Shown: positions 1-7,633, counted from the first letter of the stretch. The stretch: 17,857 nt of DNA from DATLHO01 sp035539855 (GCA_035539855.1 DATLHO010000120.1:1-17857); one strand, 5' to 3'. Program-made: numbers and translations. Notes: a model not told the origin generated them from the sequence alone.

Positions 1-1
1 C

Positions 2-217
2 TGGCTCGTGATGAACACCGTCGGCGCGGTGATGCAGGACGCGAACTGGGTCGCGGTCGTCGAGGCCATGGTCGAGCGCAGCGGCGGCGCGGCCGTCGAC
101 GGCGTGCAGCAGGAGAAGACCACGCTCGATGATTCGGAGAAGGTGGAGGAGTGGATCAAGGATCTGATCGCGGCGACGCCTCCGCCTGCCCCAACTCCGC
201 GGACCGGGAGCGAGTGA
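2..217 (+). CDS. C-terminal end of an unidentified protein (5' truncated by the window edge)
   Basis: An open frame enters from the left edge and ends at TGA 215-217, giving the last 71 residues of a protein whose start lies outside the window. The visible part begins WLVMNTVGAVMQD. It has a short hydrophobic stretch, then a charged, probably helical segment rich in Glu and Lys (around EKVEEWIKDLI), and a Pro/Thr-rich tail (TPPPAPTPRTGSE) that looks disordered. I do not recognise the family. Coding is supported by GC-rich third positions and by its convergent arrangement with the minus-strand gene that ends at 285, only 67 bp away. No clear terminator hairpin is visible between the two stops. 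Confidence 0.6.
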   Translation, partial: WLVMNTVGAVMQDANWVAVVEAMVERSGGAAVDGVQQEKTTLDDSEKVEEWIKDLIAATPPPAPTPRTGSE

Positions 218-284
218 AAGAAGCGGCACCGGGATGAGATCTCGTCGAACCTTGCGCGCCGGGCACGTCGAATCTGGTCCCGCA

Positions 285-1385
285 CTACTCCACCGCAAGC
301 ACGATCACCTGCGTCACCTGCGCCGGGTTGAAGTTGTTGTCGGACATGAAAACAAGCGAGCGTCGGCCGTCCTCGAGCGTCGGACCCCAGGCCATCGCTT
401 CGACGTTGTCGAGACGTGTGAGGCCGAGCGTCGAGAAGTCGGCGACGAGCTGCTTCGGCGCCGGCGTCCACGTCGTTCCCGCGAGCGAGGCGAGCGACGA
501 CACGTCGGTGGCCGCCGCGACGTCGGCGGCATAGAGGCGCACGGTGTTGCCGAGTCCGGGCGTGTAGGCGCGCTCGAGCACGAGCAGCCGGCGCTCGTCG
601 ATCGGCAGGATCTCGACGACGCCGTTGCCGGCGACGAGCGAGTCCGATGCGGGCTGCGGCGCGTGCTCGGGGGCGTAGGCGATCTGGCGCTCGAGCTTCC
701 CGGTCGCACGGTCGAAGAAGCTGATGCGCACCGCTCCGGTGGCGCCGCGCGTGACGCCGCCGTTGTCCTGCTTCAATCCTTCCTCGAGTCCGACGATGAT
801 CGTGCGTCCGTCGGCCGAGAGCGCGAGCGGCTCGAAGACGCCGTTGTCGCGCGGACCGCTGGGAGTCGCGGTGTCCATCCGCAGCGGTGCCGGCAGCGGG
901 ATCTCGCGAACGAACGATCCGTTGAGATTCATCTCCCGGATGAACGGATCGATCATCGCGCGCTCGTCGCCCTCGCTCGTCCACCACAGCGTTCCTGACG
1001 CTTCATCCCATCGTATTGCCTCCGGATCGACGGTGCCGCGCGCGAACTCCCGTCCGTCGCGGTCCTTCATCGTCGCGACGTAGGTGAGCGTGAAGCGTGC
1101 GGTGGCGGCGTCGAGCGTCGCGGTGTAGAACCGCGCGGGTCCCTTCGCCGAGCGATCGTCGCTGATCAGATACCACGTGCCGTCGACGGCGCGGTCGATG
1201 CCGCTGATGCCGCCGACGACGGTGTTGCGGAAGGTCCGGCCGTGCTCGATGGTGCTCTCGGCGACGAGGCTCGCGCGGAGTGCCGGGCCGATCGCATGCG
1301 GCGTCGATGTGCAGGACGACAGGAGGAGAGCTGCGACGGCACCAGCGATCGCGATTGCGTGGAGGGTTCGATTGAGCAGGTTCAT
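285..1385 (-). CDS. Esterase-like activity of phytase family lipoprotein (PF13449-like)
   Basis: This is a 366-residue predicted outer-surface or periplasmic lipoprotein. The N-terminus is a hydrophobic signal ending in LLLSSC, a lipobox with Cys25 as the lipidated residue if translation starts at ATG 1385. An in-frame TTG at 1394 would add three residues but is less likely. The mature part carries phytase-like esterase hallmarks: GGISGIDRA followed by YLISDDRS.KGPARFYT near the start, DPEAIRWDE and LWWTSEGDE in the middle, then a FEPLALSADGRTIIVGLEEGL segment. The family is thought to be a beta-propeller; members are annotated from weak phytase/esterase similarity and the true substrate is generally unknown. 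It lies downstream of the fibre-like gene on the same strand, but an intrinsic terminator at 1435-1482 separates them, so it probably has its own promoter. Confidence 0.85.
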   Translation of the reverse strand: MNLLNRTLHAIAIAGAVAALLLSSCTSTPHAIGPALRASLVAESTIEHGRTFRNTVVGGISGIDRAVDGTWYLISDDRSAKGPARFYTATLDAATARFTLTYVATMKDRDGREFARGTVDPEAIRWDEASGTLWWTSEGDERAMIDPFIREMNLNGSFVREIPLPAPLRMDTATPSGPRDNGVFEPLALSADGRTIIVGLEEGLKQDNGGVTRGATGAVRISFFDRATGKLERQIAYAPEHAPQPASDSLVAGNGVVEILPIDERRLLVLERAYTPGLGNTVRLYAADVAAATDVSSLASLAGTTWTPAPKQLVADFSTLGLTRLDNVEAMAWGPTLEDGRRSLVFMSDNNFNPAQVTQVIVLAVE

Positions 1386-1434
1386 GGCGTGCAAACGTAT
1401 GACATCAACGCATGCGCGAGAACCGTGAGCCGAG

Positions 1435-1482
1435 CCAAAAAAAAGCGAAGGCCCGGGCGCCCCCCCAGGAGCCCAGGCCTTC
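1435..1482 (-). terminator. Intrinsic terminator downstream of the fibre-like repeat gene
   Basis: Read on the minus strand, the arm at 1482-1471 pairs with 1458-1447 (GAAGGCC and GGGC blocks with one mismatch, about 12 positions). It is followed by GC and eight consecutive T (the A run at 1437-1444 on the plus strand). This is a textbook Rho-independent terminator about 90 nt after the stop of the 1570-3615 gene. The same GC hairpin is the first half of the duplicated two-hairpin element described separately. Confidence 0.85.
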
Positions 1483-1530
1483 TACAGCGAGACGTCGCAG
1501 TCCCCCAACCGCTCCGTCACGCTTTCTCGC
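1447..1530. repeat. Two-hairpin intergenic element, copy A
   Basis: This is the first copy of an element found again at 7375-7452. It consists of a GC hairpin (1447-1458 with 1471-1482), then an ungapped conserved block from about 1483 to 1525. That block contains GTCCCCCAACC (1500-1510) between GACG (1491-1494) and CGTC (1515-1518), which can pair and place the C-rich motif in a loop. In this copy an outer pairing GCGAG/CTCGC (1487-1491 with 1526-1530) is also possible. About three quarters of the 43 positions after the GC hairpin match copy B. The function is unknown. On the minus strand it would be the 3' untranslated region and terminator of the fibre-like gene. Confidence 0.6.
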
Positions 1531-1569
1531 TGACGACCGCGTCGATGCGCGACCGCGTGGAGCCGTCGA

Positions 1570-3615
1570 CTACTTCACGTTGACGAGCACCTTGATGATG
1601 CCGGTGTCACCATCGAAGTTCTCGAGGGCCTTGCCGATGACGGTGCCGACCTTCGGATCGTCGCCGGCCTTCATTGCGCGTCCGGGCATGCTCGACGTGA
1701 CGAGCAGGTCGCCGCGGGCGATCGGCCCGTTCTCCGCGCAGACCTTCGTCGGGATCACGCCCACGACGCCCATGGGAACGAGTCCGTCGGTGCCCTGCTC
1801 GGTCGTGCGCTCGGTCAGCAGCACGCCGGGCTTCGTCGCGTAGACGCCGACGACGAGCGTCGACGACGGCGCATTCGACAGGGCGACCGTGCGATCGGAC
1901 CGCGTCGAGATCACGAGGACATCGCCCGGCTCGTAGCCGGCCATCGGACCCTCGACGTCGAACGCCTCGGCGATGTCGGCGCCGCTCGACTGGGTGCCTC
2001 CGTTGAAGTAGCCCTTACCGGTCTTGTCGATGCGCGCGACGTTCGCGCCCGCGCTCTGGAACACGGCGATGCTGCCGCTGCTGCCGGTGTGGTTGGCAGT
2101 GAGCACGTCGCCGGTGCCGGCGGTGCTCATGACGACCGCATCCGCAGTGTTCGCGTTGTTGTAGATGCGCAGCACCGCGGCGCTGCCGCCGGTGCCGTCG
2201 GCGCGACCGAAGATCGCGCTGGAGTTGGAGCGCACGGTCAGCGCCGAGTTCGGTGAGCCCGACGCCGTTGCGTTGAAGTAGGCCACCGAGCCGGTTCCAT
2301 TGGTCTGGGCCGCAAGCGCGGACGCCGCGCTCGAGACGTTCGAGACAACGAAATTCCCGGCGCCACCCGTCCCCGAATTCGTGCTGGATATCACTTCGTT
2401 GCCGCCCGATGATTCGGCTCGAAGCACGACTCCGCTGCCGCTCGTCTCGGCCTTGATGACATCGGCTCCGCTGGCCGCGTTCGTGATCTGAAACCACGCG
2501 ACACGACCGGTTCCGCCATGCGAACCGGTGATCGTGTTGGCGCTGCTGTTCGCGTTCTGAATGCGGAAGATCGCGGCCGCGCCGGTACCCGTATTCGCCG
2601 CTCCGAGCGCAAAGCCGACGCCGTTGGACGTTGCCGAGATCGCGCCATTGCCGTGCGTGGGGTTGTTGACGAGGACCTGCATCGCGTCGGCGGTGCCCGT
2701 GTTGACGAGCCGGAAGAGCGCGGTGGAGCCGCCGAGCGTCCCGCTGAACGGCAGTGCCATGCCGTCATCGGCCGCCCATGCCGCGGTCGAGCCGTTGTAC
2801 TTGATCACCTGGCCGCTCGTCGCGCCCGTCGTCGAGAGCTTCGGTAGGGTGACCGTGCCGTCCATGATCTTGCTCGTCCTGACGGCGTTGTCGGCGATCT
2901 TGGTCTCACTCACGCCGTTGTCGGCGATCTTTGCTCCGAGGACCGCGTTGTCCGCGATCGCCGCATTGGTGACCGAACCGGCCGCAAGCTTGGGCGCCGT
3001 CACACCTCCGTCGGCGATCGTGATCGACGCGACCGGACCCGTCGGCGCCCCGATCGCGAGCGAGCCGTCCGGACTCTGCAGGCCGGCGATGCCGCTGGAG
3101 CCGCCGCCACCGGTGGAGGTGATCGTCACGACCCCTCCGGCCTGCGAGATCGTCGTCCCGCCGGCTCCCTGCAGCGTGAGCGCGCCGCTCTGTCCGTTGA
3201 TGCTCGTGACGACGCCTGTTGCGCCCGGCGCCAGCGCGTCGGCGACCGCGCTGCGCAGCGCGTAGGGCACCGACGTCAGCGCGGTCAGCGGTGCGAGCTC
3301 GATGCCCCCGTCGACCGACATGCCGAGCCAGTAGGCGCGATCGAACGCGAGCGACGCCGGGATCGGAGCCGTGGCGCCGATGATCGCACTGAAGATCCCT
3401 CGAGCCGTAACCACGGTCTGTGTCTCGGTATGGATGAGCGCGCCGCCCGACGGCGCGTCGTAGATCCTGACGGTCAACGAGTGGGCGCCGTCGCTGATCG
3501 GATTACCACCGCCGTCGGTGAGCACACCCTGATAGCTGATCGTGCGCGGCACCTGTGCCGACAGTAGCGTCGCCGCAACGACAAGAAAGACGAGAGCGAA
3601 GAAGGTCCGCTTCAT
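1570..3615 (-). CDS. Secreted fibre/collagen-like repeat protein
   Basis: This is a 681-residue predicted exported structural protein. A Sec signal peptide (residues 1-20, ending LLSA before QVPRTISYQG) precedes an ISYQGVLTDGGG-type N-terminal module (about 25-125) seen in many FCB-group surface proteins. A Gly/Ser linker follows. Next come ten-residue repeats with the core KIADNAV/KIADNGV (about 205-260), and then a long run of degenerate 20-25 residue units rich in GTG, N.AS.A and A.T (about 290-535), resembling phage tail-fibre or trimeric adhesin shafts. The last 136 residues (546-681) form a compact domain with AEAFDVEG, PGDVLVIS, VVGV, ENGPIARGDLL and GTVIGKALE motifs, known at the C-termini of fibre-like proteins. 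There is no T9SS sorting tail. The start is ATG 3615; the Shine-Dalgarno is weak. The natural partner is unknown; adhesion or a surface layer is inference. Confidence 0.8.
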   Translation of the reverse strand: MKRTFFALVFLVVAATLLSAQVPRTISYQGVLTDGGGNPISDGAHSLTVRIYDAPSGGALIHTETQTVVTARGIFSAIIGATAPIPASLAFDRAYWLGMSVDGGIELAPLTALTSVPYALRSAVADALAPGATGVVTSINGQSGALTLQGAGGTTISQAGGVVTITSTGGGGSSGIAGLQSPDGSLAIGAPTGPVASITIADGGVTAPKLAAGSVTNAAIADNAVLGAKIADNGVSETKIADNAVRTSKIMDGTVTLPKLSTTGATSGQVIKYNGSTAAWAADDGMALPFSGTLGGSTALFRLVNTGTADAMQVLVNNPTHGNGAISATSNGVGFALGAANTGTGAAAIFRIQNANSSANTITGSHGGTGRVAWFQITNAASGADVIKAETSGSGVVLRAESSGGNEVISSTNSGTGGAGNFVVSNVSSAASALAAQTNGTGSVAYFNATASGSPNSALTVRSNSSAIFGRADGTGGSAAVLRIYNNANTADAVVMSTAGTGDVLTANHTGSSGSIAVFQSAGANVARIDKTGKGYFNGGTQSSGADIAEAFDVEGPMAGYEPGDVLVISTRSDRTVALSNAPSSTLVVGVYATKPGVLLTERTTEQGTDGLVPMGVVGVIPTKVCAENGPIARGDLLVTSSMPGRAMKAGDDPKVGTVIGKALENFDGDTGIIKVLVNVK

Positions 3616-3711
3616 GGTGATGCTCGGTTGAAGGACTCGGGTTGGGGAACGGCGCTGCGCATCCGGCCGCGCCTGGGGGGGTGGCGATAGACTTCGAGAG
3701 ACGTCGGAGAA

Positions 3712-3924
3712 TCATCCAGGGATCTTCCGTCCGCAGTGCGGACAGAAGATCGCGACCGCCTGCTGCACCTCCTCGCCGCAGTGCGGACACGTGTGCCGCA
3801 CGGGCGTGCCGCAGCAGGGGCAGAATCGGTCGCCGGCGAGTATCACCGTCGAACAGGCGCCGCACGTCTCCAGCGCGGCGCCAGTCTGCCCGTCGATTTC
3901 CCGCCGTATGGTCGGCTCCCCCAT
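3712..3924 (-). CDS. Small double zinc-ribbon protein
   Basis: This is a 70-residue cytoplasmic protein. After about 20 residues it consists of two four-cysteine zinc ribbons: Cys21-x2-Cys24 with Cys35-x2-Cys38, and Cys46-x2-Cys49 with Cys61-x2-Cys64. The spacing and the CPHCG knuckles fit the DZR/DZANK double zinc ribbon family, whose stand-alone members have no defined role. ATG 3924 is chosen because all ribbon residues lie after it. An in-frame TTG at 3969 would add 15 unremarkable residues and push the start into the putative operator region. The gene is 96 bp upstream of the fibre-like gene on the same strand, so they may be co-transcribed. It is divergent from the large regulator gene. 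Confidence 0.7.
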   Translation of the reverse strand: MGEPTIRREIDGQTGAALETCGACSTVILAGDRFCPCCGTPVRHTCPHCGEEVQQAVAIFCPHCGRKIPG

Positions 3925-3982
3925 TGCCCTTGCCCGGTTGATCGGTAAGTTCCCGAAGTCCGCTGCCAAGGTACTCGCAGAC

Positions 3983-4012
3983 CCTTACAGCACTCCCCCG
4001 GCTGCCTTACAG
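3983..4012 (+). promoter_or_regulatory. Candidate operator: two CCTTACAG direct repeats, 22 bp apart
   Basis: CCTTACAG occurs at 3983-3990 and again at 4005-4012, a start-to-start distance of exactly 22 bp (two helical turns). The second copy lies inside the 14-mer GCTGCCTTACAGTT (4001-4014), which recurs exactly at 7568-7581. The site ends 59 nt before the GTG of the regulator gene. Its other edge is 58 nt from the ATG of the divergent zinc-ribbon gene, so it could serve either. Activators with a BTAD-type C-terminal module bind direct repeats phased by one or two turns, so autoregulation is a plausible inference. Confidence 0.55.
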
Positions 4013-4019
4013 TTGAAAG

Positions 4020-4050
4020 TTTTTTCGACGTCCAGTCACTTTTTTCGACG
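4020..4050 (+). repeat. Direct repeat of TTTTTTCGACG in the regulator leader
   Basis: An identical 11-mer TTTTTTCGACG is found at 4020-4030 and 4040-4050, 20 bp apart, between the candidate operator and the ribosome-binding site of the regulator gene. It is the most T-rich stretch of an otherwise GC-rich window. It could be part of the promoter melting region or an untranslated-leader motif. No convincing -10 hexamer could be fixed here. Confidence 0.45.
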
Positions 4051-4071
4051 AGAAGAGGGGGGATCAGGTCC

Positions 4072-7000
4072 GTGAACGCAACGCTCGTCAATTTCCTGAA
4101 CCACGGTCTGCTGCCGTTCGTGGGACGCTCGGCCGAGGTCGACAGGATCGAGGCCTTCTGGCGCTCGGCCGCCGAAGCCCAGGGGCTGCGCTCGATGCTT
4201 CTGATCGGCGAGGCCGGCGCGGGCAAAAGCCGCCTGGTCGAGGAGGCCGGCTCGCTCGTCGCCCGCCAGCGCGGTCTCGTCATCCACACACGCCTCTATC
4301 CTGAATCGACCACCGCGCTCGCGCCGCTGATCGCCAAGGCGATCGACCGTGCTGCCGGCGCCACGAGCCTGATGCGCGTCGAGCCCGAGGGAACGCTCCC
4401 CGCCGTCGCCGCCGCCCTTCGCCGCCTCTCGCGCGTTCGCCGCACGATCGTCATCGTCGAGGATGTGCACCTGCTCGCGAAGGAGTCGCTGCAGGAGTTC
4501 GCGGTGCTCATCGACAACGTCGCCGACGACTCGCTGGCGCTGCTGTGCTCCTCGCGCACGTCGACCGCGCCGGCCTGTGCGGTGCTCGAGCGCTATCTGG
4601 TCGAGGAGATGAGGATCGGCGGCTTCGATCGACGAGGTCTCGAGACGCTGCTGACGGAGCTCTTCGGCCGGAACCTCGATCGCTCGCTCGCCGACCCGCT
4701 GCTCGAGACGACGCTCGGCAACGTCCTGGCGGTGCGCTCGGCGCTGCGCGGCGCGATCCGTCGCAACGCGATCGCGGTCGATCTCGCCACCGGCGCGTGG
4801 GGTCCGACCGTCGAGCGCGGCGTGCTCATGGAGGTCTTCGCCGAGAGCGTCCGCACGCTCAGCGAAGGCATGGCCGTGCATCTGGAAGAGGACGAGCGGC
4901 ACTTCGCCGCGTCGATCGCTCCGCTCGGCGAGATCTTCGCGCGCCGGACCGCGGCGCGCCTGGTCGGCGAGTCCGTCATCGACGGGCTCGTGTTCAAGGG
5001 GATCCTCACGCGCAGCACGGCCGGGGCGACACTGCTCTCCGGCACGGCCGCCGGCGGACAGCTCCTGGCGTTCACCCACACCCTCGTCCACAACTTCTTT
5101 CTCGAGTCCGGCGGCTCCGACATCGCCGCGCTCGTCGCGATCGTCGCCGATGGCGACCCGCTGTATTCGGCGATGGTCTTCCGTCGGATCGTCGCCGCCG
5201 AATCGCTCGGCGCCATCGATGCCGACACGCTCGACCGCGCCGTCGTCCGCTCGTGCGCCGTCGCCCACGCGTTGAACAAGACGACCGACTGGGAGCTCGG
5301 GCTGCTCGTCGTCGAGGCGGCGGAGAAGATCCTCGCCGCGTGTCGCGGCGTGCTCGACCCGGTGCGCGTCGACGCGCTCGAGGCCGAGACGATCGCCGCG
5401 CGGCTCAACGTCATGAGCCGCTCGCGCGGACCCGAATACGAGACCGCGCTCCTGCGCCTGCTCGCGCTGACCGAGGGCATGCAGAACGAGCCGATGCGGC
5501 GAGCCCGCGCCAAGGCGCTGATGCACCGCCACTACTGGGCGCAGCGCGCGCAGCCCGATCTGTTCCGCGCGATCCTCGAGGAGGCCGAGGCGCTCGTCGC
5601 CACGTATCCCGAGATCATGCACACGACCGAGTACGTCGGGTACCTGCGCGGCGCGGTCATGGCCGCGCGGGCGCAGAACGCGATGGACGACATCAGGCGC
5701 ATCCAGGCGCGCTACGAGCTGGTGATCGAGAGTCCGGAGACGCCCGAGGATGTCCGGACGTTCGCGCGCACCGGGGCGGCGACGTTCCTGCTCGATCTGT
5801 TCCTGACCGAGGGCGAGCTCGAGCGGCGTCTGGCCGACTTCGAGGATCTGCTCTCGCTGCCCGGCGTCGACGTCCCGTCGATGCGGCTGCACCGGACGAT
5901 CGCGTGGTACGAGGCGGGACGACTCGACGAGGCGTCGGCGTCGCTCGACGAGCTGATGCCGCAGTTCCGCGACCGCGGCTGGCGCCGGACGATCGCGCAG
6001 TGCCAGGTGATGCGGCTGTGCATCGCTCTGCTGCGCGGGACCGAGCCGGAAGAGATCACGCCGGGGGTCGAAGCGCTGATCGCCGACCATCCGCCGGCGT
6101 TCCTTCCGATGATCGCGACGAGCCTCGTCTCGCACCTCGCTAACGCTGCCGAGCTCGCCGGTCGCGATCTCTACGCGCGGCACCTGCGCGAGCGCTACGG
6201 CGCCGACGCGACGACCAACAACGTGGTGCTCGAAGCGATCGTCGCGCTCGTCGACGACCTCCCGATCGATCTGACATCGGTCGATCTCAGCTACATCGCC
6301 GACGGCGGCGATCGGAAGATCCTCGCCCCGAACCCGGAGAATCTCGAGGAGACCGTCGAGGCCTTCCGCCGTGAGCTCATGGTCGCGCCCTTCCGGCTCG
6401 ACTCGATTGCCGCGGCGCGCCTGATGCTGTTGCTGGCCGCGCGGCACGATCGGACCATCCCCGAGCTCGATCTGGCCGGACGGCTCGACAAGGAGATGCG
6501 ATGGCAGGCGAGCGCGTCGGTCGAGTGGCTGATCGCGATGAAGCACTGGCACCTGGCGAGCGTCACGCTCTCGCGCATGGAGCACCTGATCGAGCCGCGA
6601 CGGCGCAAGGAGCTCGAGCGCAGGATCATCGCGTCGACGCCAGCGCCGGCCATTCCGGTACCGGGCAGCGGCGACGATCGCATCCGGATCTCGATGCTCG
6701 GCGCGATCGAGATCGCCCGTCCCGGTCTCGAGCCGCTGCGGCCGAAGGGCGCGCGCCTGAGGATGCTCCTCGGCGTGCTCTGCGCCGACGCGATGCTCGA
6801 GCGCCATCTCAGCAACCAGGAATTCTATCGACTCGCGGCCGAGGAGCGCGACATCGACCGCGCTCGCAAGGCGGTCTACGTCGCGATCCATCGGCTGCGC
6901 GAGCTGCTCGGACCCGGCGCGATCGTCACCGACGGCGAGACGCCGCGGCTCGACATGGCCGTCGTGCGCGTCGATCTCTTCGACGCCGCGGCGCTGCTGC

Positions 7001-7353
7001 GCGATGCGCAGGCCGCGTCGCTCGAGAGCGCGTGGCTGCGCGCGTCGACGTCGCTGCTCGCGACGCTCGAGATCACCCGCGGCGAAGTTCCGTTCCCCGG
7101 CCTGTACGACAGCTACTTCGAAGGCGCGCGCGAGGACTTCGAGGGAATGCTCCGCTCGACGGTCGTGCGCGTCGCGCGCGGATTGCTCGGTGAGGGAGAC
7201 CCCGAGACGGCCGAAGAGGTGCTGCGTCGCGCGGTCGTCGCGATGCCCGAGGACGAGGATCTTTCGGATCTGCTCTGCGAGGCGCTCGTGGGACTTGGCA
7301 ATCGTGCCGAGGCCGAGCGGGTGCGGCGGGTGAGACTGGCGGCGGAAGTGTAG
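4072..7353 (+). CDS. Large ATP-binding transcriptional regulator: AAA/STAND ATPase, TPR-like region, C-terminal winged helix and BTAD
   Basis: This is a 1093-residue cytoplasmic regulator. FVGR (16-19) begins an ORC/STAND-type P-loop domain with Walker A GEAGAGKS (46-53), Walker B IVIVED (126-131) and a later SSR segment around 160. Residues about 230-860 are helical and TPR-like. From about 870 an OmpR-type winged helix starts (RIRISMLGAIEI, then RPKGARLRMLL and RKAVYVAIHRLRELLG), followed by a bacterial transcriptional activator domain (about 960-1093, with MAVVRVDLFDAA and FPGLYDSYFEG). In typical SARP-LAL proteins the winged helix and BTAD come first; here they are last. Start GTG 4072 has a GAGGGGGG Shine-Dalgarno 9 nt upstream. 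The ligand that would switch the ATPase is unknown. Upstream 22-bp phased repeats suggest autoregulation and control of the following lipoprotein gene. Confidence 0.85.
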   Translation: MNATLVNFLNHGLLPFVGRSAEVDRIEAFWRSAAEAQGLRSMLLIGEAGAGKSRLVEEAGSLVARQRGLVIHTRLYPESTTALAPLIAKAIDRAAGATSLMRVEPEGTLPAVAAALRRLSRVRRTIVIVEDVHLLAKESLQEFAVLIDNVADDSLALLCSSRTSTAPACAVLERYLVEEMRIGGFDRRGLETLLTELFGRNLDRSLADPLLETTLGNVLAVRSALRGAIRRNAIAVDLATGAWGPTVERGVLMEVFAESVRTLSEGMAVHLEEDERHFAASIAPLGEIFARRTAARLVGESVIDGLVFKGILTRSTAGATLLSGTAAGGQLLAFTHTLVHNFFLESGGSDIAALVAIVADGDPLYSAMVFRRIVAAESLGAIDADTLDRAVVRSCAVAHALNKTTDWELGLLVVEAAEKILAACRGVLDPVRVDALEAETIAARLNVMSRSRGPEYETALLRLLALTEGMQNEPMRRARAKALMHRHYWAQRAQPDLFRAILEEAEALVATYPEIMHTTEYVGYLRGAVMAARAQNAMDDIRRIQARYELVIESPETPEDVRTFARTGAATFLLDLFLTEGELERRLADFEDLLSLPGVDVPSMRLHRTIAWYEAGRLDEASASLDELMPQFRDRGWRRTIAQCQVMRLCIALLRGTEPEEITPGVEALIADHPPAFLPMIATSLVSHLANAAELAGRDLYARHLRERYGADATTNNVVLEAIVALVDDLPIDLTSVDLSYIADGGDRKILAPNPENLEETVEAFRRELMVAPFRLDSIAAARLMLLLAARHDRTIPELDLAGRLDKEMRWQASASVEWLIAMKHWHLASVTLSRMEHLIEPRRRKELERRIIASTPAPAIPVPGSGDDRIRISMLGAIEIARPGLEPLRPKGARLRMLLGVLCADAMLERHLSNQEFYRLAAEERDIDRARKAVYVAIHRLRELLGPGAIVTDGETPRLDMAVVRVDLFDAAALLRDAQAASLESAWLRASTSLLATLEITRGEVPFPGLYDSYFEGAREDFEGMLRSTVVRVARGLLGEGDPETAEEVLRRAVVAMPEDEDLSDLLCEALVGLGNRAEAERVRRVRLAAEV

Positions 7354-7374
7354 AGACCAGGCCGAACAAACGGA

Positions 7375-7409
7375 GAAGACCCGGACACTCCTCCAGCGTC
7401 CGGGTCTTC
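7375..7409 (+). terminator. Perfect 12-bp GC hairpin after the regulator gene
   Basis: GAAGACCCGGAC (7375-7386) pairs perfectly with GTCCGGGTCTTC (7398-7409) around an 11-nt loop, starting 22 nt after the stop of the regulator gene. The trailing sequence on the plus strand (CTATAACG) is only weakly T-rich. On the minus strand the hairpin is followed by TCCGTTTGTT. It may act as a weak bidirectional terminator. It is also the first half of copy B of the two-hairpin element. Confidence 0.6.
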
Positions 7410-7452
7410 CTATAACGCGACGAAACGGTCCCCCAACCACTTCGTCACGACT
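7375..7452. repeat. Two-hairpin intergenic element, copy B
   Basis: This is the second copy of the element at 1447-1530. After the perfect GC hairpin comes a block that aligns without gaps to copy A. It includes GTCCCCCAACC (7428-7438) set in a loop closed by GACGAA (7419-7424) and TTCGTC (7441-7446), a perfect 6-bp stem. Copy A keeps the GACG/CGTC part of this stem while the inner bases differ. Copy B follows a plus-strand gene and copy A a minus-strand gene, yet both copies have the same plus-strand orientation, so the element is not simply a terminator tied to one gene direction. The function is unknown. Confidence 0.6.
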
Positions 7453-7549
7453 TTTCCGAGGACCTCTCGAGCCGATGGCCTCCAGCGTGCTCCCCCCGAA
7501 GCGTGCTCTCGGCCAGCGCGAAAAGTCTGAGGACAACTTACGGCACGAC

Positions 7550-7601
7550 CCTTTCAGTTGACCGGGCGCTGCCTTACAGTTCCGGGGAATCTTCCTTTCA
7601 A
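7550..7601 (+). promoter_or_regulatory. Candidate operator: three CCTTNCAN direct repeats at 22-bp period
   Basis: CCTTTCAG (7550-7557), CCTTACAG (7572-7579) and CCTTTCAA (7594-7601) are direct repeats whose starts are each exactly 22 bp apart. The middle copy is inside GCTGCCTTACAGTT (7568-7581), identical to 4001-4014. The 14-mer ends 52 nt before the ATG of the lipoprotein gene, against 57 nt in front of the regulator gene. The match in sequence, phase and distance makes a shared regulatory site likely. The binding protein is inferred, with the neighbouring BTAD regulator the obvious candidate. Confidence 0.6.
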
Positions 7602-7633
7602 ATGCAGAAATCGCCACCACGGCAACGAATTCG

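Noticed and set aside
3636..3680. Possible third copy of the two-hairpin element upstream of the fibre-like gene
   Set aside because: On the minus strand GTTCCCCAACC resembles the loop motif at 10 of 11 positions, but the flanking hairpin and spacing do not match, so it is probably chance.
7580..7603. Sigma-70 type promoter TTACAG-18-TCAAAT before the lipoprotein gene
   Set aside because: The -10 match is weak and the corresponding position before the regulator gene (TCCAGT) is worse. FCB bacteria often use other consensus sequences, so no promoter call was made.
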